A stretch of 64,000 nucleotides of DNA, taken from positions 62,001 to 126,000 of the forward strand of contig JAMXDE010000030.1 of the NCBI GenBank assembly GCA_026770025.1, in the 5' to 3' direction. A program made the translations under genes and the position numbers. Numbering within the stretch: the first letter of the stretch is position 1; the number at the start of each line of letters is the position of its first letter. Shown here one piece after another: positions 37,760 to 48,953 of the stretch. The notes under the pieces are model-generated. The model was not told the origin of the DNA. It ran no database searches and saw only the letters and a list, made by a program, of their open reading frames with translations. The DNA comes from Craspedostauros australis (taxonomy: Eukaryota; Bacillariophyta; Bacillariophyceae; Mastogloiales; Achnanthaceae).

Positions 37760-40410
37760 ATGAAGACAGACAGCACAGTCCAGTTCCCGTGGAAGCTCCA
37801 CAAGATGCTGATGAACGCAGAGGAAGAGAACTACACATCGGTGGTCTCGTGGTTGCCAGAGGGCAACGCCTTTCAGGTCTTCGACAAGACCAGCTTTGTG
37901 GAGCAAGTCAGTGAGTTCACACGCGCACACACACACACAGACAGATAGATAGCTAGATAGATAGAGTCCATGTATGGAAGTATGGAAGCATGGAAGCATG
38001 GGGATATGAGTTCGTTCGTTTGTTCGTCTGTCCATGCCGTCATCTGCCCGCCTTCATCACCTACCCTTTCGTTATGAAGATTCATGCACAAAGCAATCAC
38101 CAACAGACCCAAAAGAATGGTTTGAAGAATCGCGTCTCCTTCGCTCTCGTCTTCATGCTAGCTCTGACCCCTTCTCTTCCTGTCACCTTCCATTACTCAC
38201 TCTACTCCTCATAACATCGCTTGTCACAATGACACAATGGCACAGTGCCCAAGTTCTTCAACCAAACCAAGATCAAGAGCTTCCAGAGACAGCTCAACCT
38301 CTGGGGCTTCTCCACCATCCGCAAGGGAAGGGGCAAGGGCTCCATCTTCCATCCCTACTTCATCAGGGGACGCGTGGATCTCTGCAACCAGATGAAGCGC
38401 ATCAAGATCAAGGGCCCCACCTCGCCAGCGTCAGGCAGCCCCACGCTTTCGTCCACCCCTGCCATGGCTGCCTTCTCCATGGATTCATCCCACCCCAGCA
38501 TCGCTGCTGACGGCCGCCATCACCTGCGCTTGGCAGGCATAACCGGCGAACAGGCCATGTCGGCTGCTGTTGCTGCTGCGGCTGCCAGCATGGCCGCCAC
38601 TGGCAAGCGATCCGCCATCGGCAGGCGCAGCAGCGGCAGCAGCAAGAGGTCGAGGACCAGCGTGTGCTCGACTGGCAACATCAGCAGCAGCGGCAACGGA
38701 GACGGTACCAACCTCGCCAACAACCAGGGGACTTCTCACTCTGCATCCACCCTCATGAGCATCATGAACAACATGGGAGGTGTCGACATCAACGCCATTC
38801 GCAACATGCGGGCGATGGACGGCATGGCCGCCATCTCCATGGCTGCTGCTCTCTCGGCATCGGCACCAGCCGCGACTGCGCCAGCACCCCCAACAACAAC
38901 TGCTGCTGCGTTGAGCTCTTCCAGCGCCAAGCCAATGGGCGTCGATGTGCCAGCCGCCTCCAACGGCCTGTCTGGACAAGCGCTGCAGTCTTTGTCGTCC
39001 CTGCAGGCCATCCTGTCAGCCGCGGCATCGCCGCCAGCTCCATCGCCTGCACCCGCTCCTGCTACGTCGTCAAGCGGTGCCAACCCATCAACGCATGCGT
39101 CACGGGTTGCCCCAGTATCACCAAGTGTGGCCTCCGCATCTGTGAACGGAACCCCGACGGAAGCAGCGAGACAAGCGCAAGCCCAGGCTCAAGCTCAGTT
39201 GCAAGCAGCAGCTCCGTCGACTGCCTCGGCGCTGTTGGCGCTCCTCGCTAGCGGCGGCGGTGGTAATGGGGGTACCACGACCGCTGCAACTGCCGCTCCA
39301 GCGGCGCAAGTCAAGGCTCCTCCAGCCGCAGCCCTGTCGACGGACAACGTGCAATCAGTGCTGGCTGCTCTCACCTCGCTGAGAGGACAAGCGCCGAGGG
39401 CCAGCGATGCCACAGCCGCCTCTGCTGCAATGGCCGAGACTGCTGCGCCCTCCGCCCGCAAGTCATCACCGCACGCAGTCGGCTCATCGGCATCCGTTGC
39501 GTCCGCCAACAAGCAACAACAATCACAGCAACCTCGGGCGGACCAGCATGCGTCGTCGGCAGAGACGGCATCCGTGTCCAATTCTGTGTCAGCTGCCACA
39601 CAGCAATCGGCCAACGCCCTCCTCGGGAGTGCCGTTCCGAATGCCGCCGCAGGCGGTGGAACAGCGGCCATCTTGGCTGCTCTGAACGGTGGCAGTTCTG
39701 TGAGCGCTGCCGATGCCCTGCTCCTTGGACAGCACGGTGCGTTGGGGCAGTCATTGCTTGGATCCGCACAGCCAAACATCGCCGCGCTCCTGGCTGCGGG
39801 GGCGCTGCAGGCCAAACCCCAACCACTGCAGCTGCAACGCCTCCAGCAGCTTCAGCAGTTGCAGCACAACCAGGAACTTGAGCATCTCCAACAGCTTCAG
39901 CAGGTGCAGCAACAACAACAACAACAACAACAGGCGCAACAAGAGAAAAGTCAGGATGGTCAACAATTCAACGCGCTCCAAGAACTCCAGCGTCTGAAGC
40001 AGATCCAGCAGCTGCAGCAACTCGAACAGGCACAGCAGAACAGCCAGCAGATGCCTACCATCCAAGAACTGCAGCAGTTGCAACAGCTGGCCCAGATGCA
40101 GCGACTCCAACAGTTGCAGCAACAGCAGCAGCAGCAACAACAACAGCCATCTGCACAGCTCCGCGCTTTGTTGGGATCGCTGGAGAGTCAGAATCACCCC
40201 GCCGCGGCTCCTGCCAGTGCAGCTGGTGCTGGTCTGGATCTCGCATCCGCCCTCTCCTCACTCTCGTCGCTGGACATGACCACCCTCCTTCGACTCCAGC
40301 AGCAGCAACAACAACAACAGCAGAAAGCTGGAGTGCCACAGCCAGGATCGAACTTGCAGCAAGCGCTGTTGGAACAGGCAACGCTGCAGCGCTTGTTGAT
40401 GGAGAGATGA
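37760..40410 (+). CDS. HSF: Heat-shock transcription factor with Ala-rich and Gln-rich tail
   Basis: Exon 1 is 37760-37910 and exon 2 is 38246-40410; the 335-bp intron (donor AAGTCA/gtgagt, acceptor ggcacag) interrupts the DNA-binding domain in phase 1. The product is 771 residues. Residues about 8-103 are the HSF winged-helix domain: FPWKLHKML, VVSWLPEGNAFQVFD, and after splicing VMPKFFNQTKIKSFQRQLNLWGF, the recognition-helix signature. A basic stretch (MKRIKIKG) follows. No clear heptad-repeat trimerisation domain is visible next to it, in contrast to animal HSFs. The rest is low complexity: Ala/Ser/Pro-rich at about 170-560 and a Gln/Leu-rich block at about 575-755, as in activation domains. 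It binds heat-shock elements in the nucleus. Expanded HSF families are known in diatoms, so the target genes cannot be guessed. Confidence 0.9.
37925..37965. repeat. CA and GATA microsatellites in the HSF intron
   Basis: A CACACACACACA run is followed by GATAGATAG repeats with one GCTA interruption, then a TATGGAAG/CATGGAAG mini-array up to about 38003. Confidence 0.8.
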
Positions 40411-41602
40411 GGTGAGCGTGAGCGAAAAGCCGCGTGTACCATACCTCTGTCGGCAACCTCGCATGTACATAAGAGCCCTACCGCGACGCTAACAACCGTA
40501 TAGAATGATCTTCATGATTCGACATTACATTACTCTACTATTCGTCAAATAGGCACGACCTCAGTGTAGGACAGAGCAGAACTGAAGAAGAAGAGAGCCA
40601 TGATGGTGCGGCACCGTCGATAGTCCGACTGCGCAAGCATCCCCAGACACCTTCATCTGCTCTCGCGTCTCCACAATAGGGGGCTGGACATCACATCACA
40701 TCACAATGCAAACGAAAAGAGCAGCCTCCAATGTTTCGCTGTACATGCCATTCCTTCCAATCAATGGGACCTTGAGCAAGATCCCGACCCGAGTTTGCTC
40801 TTTGTCGCCCAGGTATGTCCACAAGCAAATCCCCTCTGTTCTGACTCTCTTCGCTTCCACGGCGTTGAAATGGCAGTGCCATAAGCGCAACGGAGGAAAC
40901 CTCGCAGTCACATGAGAGAGATGATGTAACGAACAGTGCGTCTCACCATACGAAACAGAGAGATTAATCCCCATGAAATATTTATCTCTAGCAAGTATAC
41001 TAGTCTGTTGTCAGAGGCCGAGCGCAAAGGATGATCGGAATCGTCGTTGCGGGGGTTGGCCATTGGGCCGCCAAAGACGCTATGCGACGAGCTCTCATTT
41101 CGCACGAAACACAAAGCGGTTTCAAATCTGACGTTCCATATGTTGTATAACGGACATATATGGACTCAATATTCACGAACACAAAGCGGTGTTCTCGAAC
41201 GTTGTTGAGATGCAGTCCTATTGTCGCAGTGTATCACCATCAATCCGGTTTCTACATAACATCTCTTGTATAGTATCATTGAATTAGAACCACGTCTGTC
41301 CATCCATGCGAGAGAACAATGACAAAATAGTTGGTAAATGCGAATAAACCACATTCTCCGAAACCACCACCACACACACACGAAACTCCGAAAGATCTCA
41401 GACGCATCGTCAAGATCCAACGCGATGCTGACATTCTCCAGAACAGCGCACAGGGGTATCGATCGCCAAACCATCTCACACACGAACGCAAGGGTGGTCG
41501 TGCAAGATCATTGCAAAGCGTAAGGAATTCAGATCAAGGAGCGTCCAGGTTTGAATCAGTAGGTTGGGTGGCATAAAACGATACCGCGCGACGCATGCAC
41601 TC
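40411..41602. other. Intergenic
   Basis: About 1.2 kb between two plus-strand genes. It has a short direct repeat CATCACATCACATCACA near 40690 and a CACACACACAC tract near 41372. No credible gene is seen. Confidence 0.4.
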
Positions 41603-43405
41603 ATGCAAAAGAAAAACGAGAAAGGAATGCCAATGCGCGGCTTCTTGGCGCTGGTGGCACTGCTTGGGTTGGGCATCAGCCCTGCGCTTTGCTTCCGAGG
41701 CATGGATCTTCCGCTGCAAACCATCCGGTGGCAACGCGGAGGTAAGGAGGCGCCGCTATTGCGAATTCCATCGTGGCCGCAGTTTTCGGCATGTTCCACG
41801 CAGTTCCCGATGCGGCCATCCACACCAAGCGTCAGCACATCCACAGTGACATCGGCACAAGCAATGATATCCTCATCATCTTTTTCTTCCTCCGGTGATC
41901 AGGGTGTTGGATCAGAAGGAGCAACAACAGCAACCACCACCTTCGCGATCCTCGGTGGGAACGGGCAGATTGGCACCGCAGTCGCTGATCACCTCCTCCA
42001 CAAGTATTCTGCTGTTGGGCAGAACGCAAGGATTGTGCTGGCTGGCAGAAGAGACATTGAAGACTCTAAGGTTCAACGCAGCATCTCCGAGCTCACGGAG
42101 AAGTACAGGAACACCCTGCACGAGATTGTCTACCGACAGGTGGATGACATCTGGACGAAGACTGCTGAACTTCAAGCCATCGCTGCAGAAGCCGATTGCT
42201 TGATACACACGGCTGGCCCCTATCTTGACAAATTACCTGTGCCGTTGGAATGTGCCATTGCATCAGACCGGTGCCAGGTGTATGTGGATGTTGGCGACCC
42301 TCTCCCATTCCTCGAAAAATCTCTGCTTCTCAGCGATGACGCCGCCAAGGCTGGGACGACTGCGCTGGTGGCGGCTGGTGCATTCCCGGGGATGTCTAAT
42401 GTGCTGGCAATGGAAGCCGCACAGGTGCTGACCAACAGATCACGCCACCCAGATGATCCGAACAGCGCTGACGAGGAAACCGACGATCCATTCTTCTCCC
42501 CGTATGTGCAGGACGTTCGATTTCACTACTTCACGGCTGGCCTAGGTGGTTCGGGAACAGTCAACTTGTATATCACCAACCTTGGCTTCGGCGAGCCCAT
42601 GGTGCAGCACGACAATGGTCAGACTCGATTCTTCATGGCACTATCGGGCCTACTGATGGGAGCGGTTGACTTTTTCTTGCCGGTGGACGATGGTGGGGAC
42701 AACAGTACAAGCCCCACGGTCCGGACTGAACTCGATCATCACCACGTCAAACAAGAGCTGGAACGCGCAAAGAAGCGCATCGGGAAGCAGCGCGTGTTTG
42801 CATGGCCCTTCCCAGAAGCCGCGACAGTCCCAATCGAGGTCAAGGCACGTGGCAATTCCTACGCCTCCATGGGCACGGCGCCGGATCTTTGGAACACCAT
42901 GCTCGCGATCCTGGTCAACGTCATCCCGAGGCCGTGGTGGAGATCGGAGCGATTCTCCAAATTCATGGCCGATTTTTCTGAGCCGTTGGTAAGAGCATGT
43001 GACGACTACTACCTGCATATGACAGGGGTGGGCGAAACGCATGGTATGAGGATTGATGTCACTGGTGAGCGCAACCGCAACGGCGTTTCCATCGTGCAAT
43101 GCCATGACTCGTTCCGTCGATGCGTCGGCCAATCTTGCGCCGAGTTTGCACTGGATGCTCTGGAACAGCATCGGCAGCAGCAGCAGGATGGGTACAGCGA
43201 GGAATGCAATCCATGCCCAGGCCCCGGCGTGTACCTTGCAGAGCAACGATACCGATCAAAGAATGATCGCAAACGAATCATCGAACGGCTCACATCAACT
43301 CCTGGGACCTTTTGCTACAGCGGTCCGATCCAAACAGCACCCGCACCAGAGCCCACAAGTGGTTGGGCAGCTGCGATTCAGATCGCCAACGACAGCGAGG
43401 ACTGA
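41603..43405 (+). CDS. Saccharopine-dehydrogenase-like oxidoreductase with targeting presequence
   Basis: Single exon, 600 residues from the ATG at 41603 (Mets at 41627 and 41633 are alternatives). The N terminus is a signal peptide (MRGFLALVALLGLGISPALC) followed by Phe and then a Ser/Thr-rich stretch, so plastid import is likely, though secretory entry cannot be excluded. The Rossmann NAD(P)-binding fold starts FAILGGNGQIGTAVADHLL (GGxGxxG at 118-124), with VLAGRR closing the second strand, DCLIHTAGPY and YVDVGDP, as in the saccharopine dehydrogenase family (PF03435). LVAAGAFPGMSNVLAMEA is the typical linker into the second domain. Plant chloroplasts carry a similar single-domain protein of undefined substrate. 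True lysine-pathway function is not implied. There are Cys residues near the C terminus (EECNPCPGPG). Confidence 0.82.
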   Translation: MQKKNEKGMPMRGFLALVALLGLGISPALCFRGMDLPLQTIRWQRGGKEAPLLRIPSWPQFSACSTQFPMRPSTPSVSTSTVTSAQAMISSSSFSSSGDQGVGSEGATTATTTFAILGGNGQIGTAVADHLLHKYSAVGQNARIVLAGRRDIEDSKVQRSISELTEKYRNTLHEIVYRQVDDIWTKTAELQAIAAEADCLIHTAGPYLDKLPVPLECAIASDRCQVYVDVGDPLPFLEKSLLLSDDAAKAGTTALVAAGAFPGMSNVLAMEAAQVLTNRSRHPDDPNSADEETDDPFFSPYVQDVRFHYFTAGLGGSGTVNLYITNLGFGEPMVQHDNGQTRFFMALSGLLMGAVDFFLPVDDGGDNSTSPTVRTELDHHHVKQELERAKKRIGKQRVFAWPFPEAATVPIEVKARGNSYASMGTAPDLWNTMLAILVNVIPRPWWRSERFSKFMADFSEPLVRACDDYYLHMTGVGETHGMRIDVTGERNRNGVSIVQCHDSFRRCVGQSCAEFALDALEQHRQQQQDGYSEECNPCPGPGVYLAEQRYRSKNDRKRIIERLTSTPGTFCYSGPIQTAPAPEPTSGWAAAIQIANDSED

Positions 43406-44221
43406 AGGGCGGGGGGAGTGAAATCGATCAGAAAGCACGCTGAGGTTCGGAGCACCCCAAAGTTGCTGCTCGAACTGCAAGCAACGTGAGTATTGCAATC
43501 CTCGTGGGGCACAGTGTGAGGGAACTCAGCTGTTGTCATCTGCGTTACATAAGAGTTGGCTCACATGGAATACGGCCATGGCAGTCCAGTTGCACTTTGC
43601 TTTGACTGGTTGGGCGTGTACTACGTATTATACTATTGTATATTACAAGCCAAGTCTCCAGAGAGTGTCATACAACACGGACAATGATGAACTCACGTCT
43701 ACACTTTTCCTACTCTATTCGAGGGCAGTGTGCTTCTTTGGATAGCATGGAGGTTTAGGTCATCGATTTACACTCGATGCCCGCTCTGTTGTACTTGTGG
43801 TGGTGTACGAGGTAATCGAAAAATCGATTCCTTCCGGTCTCTCAGACTCTGCTCGTATGAGTGCTTGTGATCTTCGTTTGGGGCGACCACGAAACGTGTA
43901 TATTTGTACAATACAGATGGACGATCACAGCGAGGGAGTCACGGCGCTTGGTGTCAGCTCATGTGCTGGCTTTTGCTGTCCTCTGTTGGTCTCTGCTGTC
44001 AAGTAATAATATCACGGAGGACGACTCGATAGTGCCTGCATACGAGCTGGGGTGAAGTACAACCCATTCTCCAGAGGACACTCTTCTCCTGTGTTTGCGG
44101 CCAACCATCTTTTGGCTCGCTGTGGACATTCCTTGGTGATGGTCTGAGTGGCGGAGGCGTCGATTTGTATCTTTTTCCGCGCCATCGGGGATCTGACACT
44201 GGAGACGTGCCCTCACGCTCA

Positions 44222-44222
<1 letters not shown>

Positions 44223-44264
<42 letters not shown>
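44223..44264 (+). repeat. 42-nt poly-C homopolymer
   Basis: Forty-two uninterrupted C residues, preceded by ctcatc and followed by gcaagc. The length is remarkable and may be imprecise, because such runs are hard to sequence. Confidence 0.9.
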
Positions 44265-44265
<1 letters not shown>

Positions 44266-45311
44266 CAAGCATGAGTACGAATGCATGGATAGAGAGAGCA
44301 GAGCAAAGCCTTGTGAATTTACGGCATGAAATGCACTCGGAAGGGGAATACATGTTCTACCCGATGGAACTTGTAATCGCATCGTATCCGTAGAGGACTG
44401 TCGGAGGCATGCATGTAATATATAGAGTAGAGGACTCTTCCACATCTCTCTCACACACACACTTCGACACGCACCCTGAGGGCGAACGCATCCAAGTGCC
44501 ACAGGTGTTGCAAGTGCTTGTACTATTCGACACATGCTAGTAGTACAGTCGAGGCCTACATATAAAATCGCGCCATGGGATATCTATTGCAACAATCAAT
44601 GGGAAGACAAGTTGATGTCGGCCAACCATTGCGCCTTTCTGGGCAAGAAACCTTCTGCCGAGAGGGTTCAGGTCAATCAAGTCGTCACCTCAGGCCATAA
44701 AACACACTGGGAGCCGGAGATGTCGCAACACAACACCGCCTTGTGTCGAAAATGCCATAGCAGCAAGCGACAAGAAACGTGCAAACGTGCATTACGCGTG
44801 CGATGAGCAAGCCTCACTTTTCGAACCACACCTCGACGGATACATAGGTCGCGGATAGTGAAGGAGAACCCTCGACTCTGCTACACTTATGTACTATGTA
44901 GGAGCCGCTATACTATGACATTGTGAATCTATCTACTCGTAATTTCGGAACTATATTCTTCTCGTGCCCATCGATGTTTCTCCGCAATTGAGGGCTTCTC
45001 CTTCGTGACGATGAAGATCGACGATTAATTGTTCTTGGTGCGCCGATACGCTACGACTATGGATGCCCCAAAAAAGCACACTGCCGAACAGGAGTTCTTG
45101 TGTGGTGCGAAATAGATACGGGCTATGTATGTGACACCCAACATACAACATGAGACATGTCCAACTTCTCTCCAGATCGTACATTGTGTAGATATGTGAC
45201 TGCATGCGTATCTCACATTCTCCGAAGGTTGACAGTCACCTCCACAACATGGCAAGGAGTATCCACAATGGCGGAGTTTGGAACTTTGTCATTCGCAGAA
45301 CATTCCTCCCA

Positions 45312-45332
45312 TCTCTCTCTCTCTCTCTCTCT
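45312..45332. repeat. (CT)n microsatellite
   Basis: A run of alternating C and T, with further TCTCTCCCTCTCTGTCTCTCT imperfect repeats up to about 45370. Confidence 0.8.
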
Positions 45333-45455
45333 GAAGGAGTGGATTTCTCTCTCCCTCTCTGTCTCTCTGGAGAGGGCCCATACTGCGCTCGATTCGAATC
45401 GAGGCTGCAATCGAGAGCCAGGTTTCTTTCGAGATCAGGGAGTGGAATCTACTAG

Positions 45456-45496
45456 CTGCACTCAATGTAAAACGGTGTCGCGATAGCACTAGTTGT
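45456..45496 (-). repeat. Left copy of a 41-bp perfect inverted pair
   Basis: Its reverse complement is identical base for base to 54921-54961 (starting ACAACTAGTGCT and ending GAGTGCAG). Flanking bases diverge quickly on both sides, with weak residual similarity for about 10 bp. Confidence 0.85.
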
Positions 45497-46190
45497 AGAG
45501 TTTTGGCCCCTTGTTGCCACTGGTTTGCTTGCTTTTGGGAGAAACGGCGATTGTATATTTAGAGCTATTTCGTGTTTACTCTCGCTGATCCGTCGTCTAC
45601 GTCACAGGGAACGGATTCCACGTCATGAAAAACGAGTCACAACAGAGGAAGAGACATCGTGTGACTCTTCCTCTGCAAGACAACGTGATGACCGTGTGCA
45701 GCAACAACAGAATGTGCCATGCCAGGACAGCCAACATGAGTCCGCGTCAACCAATCTCACAATGGAAACCAGCAACATCCAATCGTCTTGGAATACGACG
45801 AAGCGCATTGGCGATCTGTACGACGCAGACGACAGTGCTTCGCCAATCACCACGACATCGTCTTCACCTCGGCTGCCAATCCTGTGAATGATGCATGCAC
45901 AGCTCAGCCAATCCACATTCTTGCCACTGTTGCTGTTTCCATTTTTCTTCTCCGATAACATGCGGTGCGCACATGATCAACGTGGTACGGTATGCATGCT
46001 GCGCAACCGTGCAGCACGATCCTCCTGCAAGAACGCCAAGGCGCAAGGGACGACATCAACACAACCGAAAGTATCGATCCAGCCACGAGTGTGAAGGAGC
46101 CTCAAAGCAAATACGAGCAATAGTAGACCGCTCATCCGAATTAGAGAGGAAAGAAACAGCATTCCAGCAAACCACAACCAAGCAAAGATC
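45497..46190. other. Intergenic, possible remnant exon
   Basis: The plus-strand frame at about 45620-45887 encodes a polar Ser/Thr-rich stretch (RIGDLYDADDSASPITTTS). A second frame at 45862-45956 ends in a hydrophobic tail (HILATVAVSIFLL). The two could be the C terminus of a decayed membrane protein read across a frameshift. Not resolved. Confidence 0.25.
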
Positions 46191-48953
46191 ATGTGGAAAC
46201 CGAAGATGCTCAACTTCAAGGCAGCGACCATCATGGTGATCTTGCTCGCCAAACGCAAGACGATTGATGCCATCCTTCATGGCCGTAGATTGGTTGACCC
46301 AACCAAAGAACTTCATGTTGCGATGCAGGCAACCAGACTGCTGAAGGCCGACAGCGGTTTCATCCCAAAGAAAATCAAGGGCACCAACAGACGGGAGCAC
46401 CCTCCAACAGTCCAACCAGCAATCCCAGTGTGGCACCAACCAGTTCGCCTACCAGCTCTCCTACATTGGCACCAACTGCATTGGCTGGAATAATGACGAC
46501 AACACCGACTTCTACACCAACCTCGCCACCAACTGGGGCACCAACTTCGAGGCCAACTGGGTTGCCAGTTGCATCGGCAACCAGCAATCCAACCTTGAGG
46601 CCTACCTCATCACCGACCGACCAGCCAACAGGCAGAGCAACCAGCATGCCGACGCGAGATCCAACTTCCATGCCGACATCGGGGCCTACATCTGCATCAA
46701 CTACCACCTCGTTTGCATTTGATTCCAGCATCTCTGTGGCCCGCAAGCCAGATGTTGTGCCAGAATGCTTTCCGCTGGATGCATTCGACCCAAATGCCAT
46801 CATCTGCAATCCATCCAAGACTTCGTGCCGCAAGGCTGTCACTGGTATTCGAAGCACACCGGAATTGCAGATTTACTTCGCATGCGCTGGTATCTTGGCC
46901 AAGGGGGATGCACGCAAGCTATTCAATTGATATGCGTCCAACCCCATACTTGCTGAGGAGCTGACACTGTTGTCCGCCGCTGGCACCACTGTGTTCGCAG
47001 CTCTGGGTGGCGATGACATCTACTATGTGTGCCAGAACGCTGGGGATCCATGCTGCGCAGAGGATTGTGACTGTACCAGTTCCGACTATTACAGTTTCAT
47101 GACCATTGCCACCACTGCCTGCATTGGGTCTGGATCTTGCGACAGGATGGGACTAAACACATTGGTCCTGGATTCATCCTGTACCAGCAAAGGGGCATGC
47201 GCCAGCGTGAACTCTCTTTATGTTTCCGATTGCTATGGTCCTCACCGAACGTACGGTGTCACCTTCATTGGTCAACTGGCCTGCACTGATTCTCTTTCCT
47301 GCACCGTCGCTGGTGAATATCCCTACGGAGACGCCATCACACAAAGCGGCGCCTGCGTTGGACCCTACGCCCGTGCGGGCATTGGCTTCTGCATTGAACA
47401 GAACCGGGCCAGCCACTCCCGGAGCCACATCAGAATTGGGTCCAACGCATGCCTTGGTGATCATGCATACGGCGGAGCACATGCGAGCGGTTACTACGAC
47501 TGCACATGCACATCGTTGCCATCACCTGCGAAGATTCAGGGCAGCTTGATCATCGGCGACAATGCCTGCGCCGCAGCCTACGCTTGCGCAGGATTGGGAT
47601 TCGGTGACTCAATGACGACTGACATCATTGTGCCAGAATATGGCTGTGACAGCGGCGGCGCGTGCTACGAATGCATGACAAAAACCAACTGCGGCAGCGA
47701 CGAAGTCTTCATTATCTACGATGCTGCCGTCACCTGCCCCAAAGACGTGGATGGTTATGTAAGGGTCGAAAGGGTCGATCAATTCTGCATCAACAATGAT
47801 CAACGCCCAACAGATTGCCCGACTTTCGCCCCCTACTCCGCTGGCAAGCGATACCCCAACAATGATTCCGACAGAGCAGCCATCCGATCTGCCAACTTTT
47901 GTTCCAACAAACTCCCCGACCATCAACAACACCACCCTGCAGACCCTTTGCTTGAATGAGGCTGGGGAGGTTGCTGCGGGCTTCACCTCCAGACCAGTCA
48001 TCCTCTGTGATGACGATGTGGGCACATGCACACAATTCGTCAACGACATCGAGTCTCTCCCAACAAACAAGGACAGGTTTGTGAAAAGCATCTTCGGATG
48101 CGATGACGACCAAGGCAGCCAGGCGTCGCAGCAACAGGCGCAGGTACGATTCGATCACATCAAGAATGACCCCCAAGCAATCGTAGCCATCCTCACTGCT
48201 CTCGAAGGTGATGGCATCCTTCTCACTGCGAACGCCGCAAGCCTATCCATGAGATGCGGTGCTGTGGGCGGGGCCTGCCGCCAAGGAACTCTTGGTTGCA
48301 CTCTCGGGAGCGACATCATCACCATCACCCCGGACTCGTGTGCAAGCGATAGTTCCTGCGAAGGGGTTTCAAAGAATGCCATCATCCTTGGCAGCTGTCT
48401 TGGACTAAATTCCTGCAAGAATCTTGGATCTTTTTCCAGCCCTCCCGCCACCACGGCCGCCATTGGCTACCACATCATTGGGCCAGCCGCATGCACCAGC
48501 ACAAACAGCTGCGAGAACCTTGGGCAGAACATCTATGGTAACATCCGGACCCACCATGCAGGATGAAATGGCGGGGACGGCTGCAAAGGCCTTGGAATTC
48601 GTGCTGCCCAGTCTCCCGGTATCGCCACACCTACGCTTGCCAACATCAGCATGGGGATGAACACTTGTCAGGGACAATGTGCTTGTCAGAATGTTCACGC
48701 TGGCCCGTTCAAGACTCTCGGTGGCATCACCATCGACAGTGGCACATGCTTGCCACAAGACAGCTGCAACGGTGTTGCAAACTCCAACTTGGCGGTTGAT
48801 GATCTGGTCATCGCGGCGAACACCTGCGTGGCTCCAAGCAGCTGCCAGGACTGCATGGCGACAGACATGTGCAGCGGCTCTCCTGGCCGGACCTACACCA
48901 TCGACAGCCCATCCAACGACTGCCCTGGACAAAATAACGATGCATGCTCTTGA
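46191..48953 (+). pseudogene. Decayed PT-repeat and Cys-repeat secreted-type protein gene
   Basis: One long coding stretch is readable only by accepting several lesions. From about 46400 the frame is Pro-Thr rich (SSPTSSPTLAPT and similar, about 20 PT units to 46700), the linker type common in diatom surface proteins. A Cys-rich part follows. A TGA at 46928-46930 is in frame, and the same frame goes on to about 47828. There a run of five C (47829-47833) marks a frame change, after which PT units (DTPTMIPTEQPSDLPT) and the Cys part continue to 48953, across a second in-frame TGA at 48564-48566. The repeats follow an SC-x5-C pattern at beta-strand spacing (SCLGLNSCKNLG, ACTSTNSCENLG, TCVAPSSCQDC), suggesting a beta-helix. 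The start is unclear: an ATG at 46191 opens a basic hydrophobic leader in yet another frame. I call it a pseudogene; a function is not assigned. Confidence 0.65.

Larger units (their letters stand above)
43406..45455. other. Intergenic
   Basis: About 2 kb with no gene I can support. It holds a 42-nt poly-C tract (44223-44264), an A/T-rich patch (about 43620-43650), TACTCGTA at 44934-44941 and a CTCTCT tract at 45312-45332. Confidence 0.4.

Noticed and set aside
46375-46857. Minus-strand ORF with repeating VG-x-VG pattern
   Set aside because: It is the antisense of the PT-repeat coding strand; the PT reading matches a known diatom linker type.
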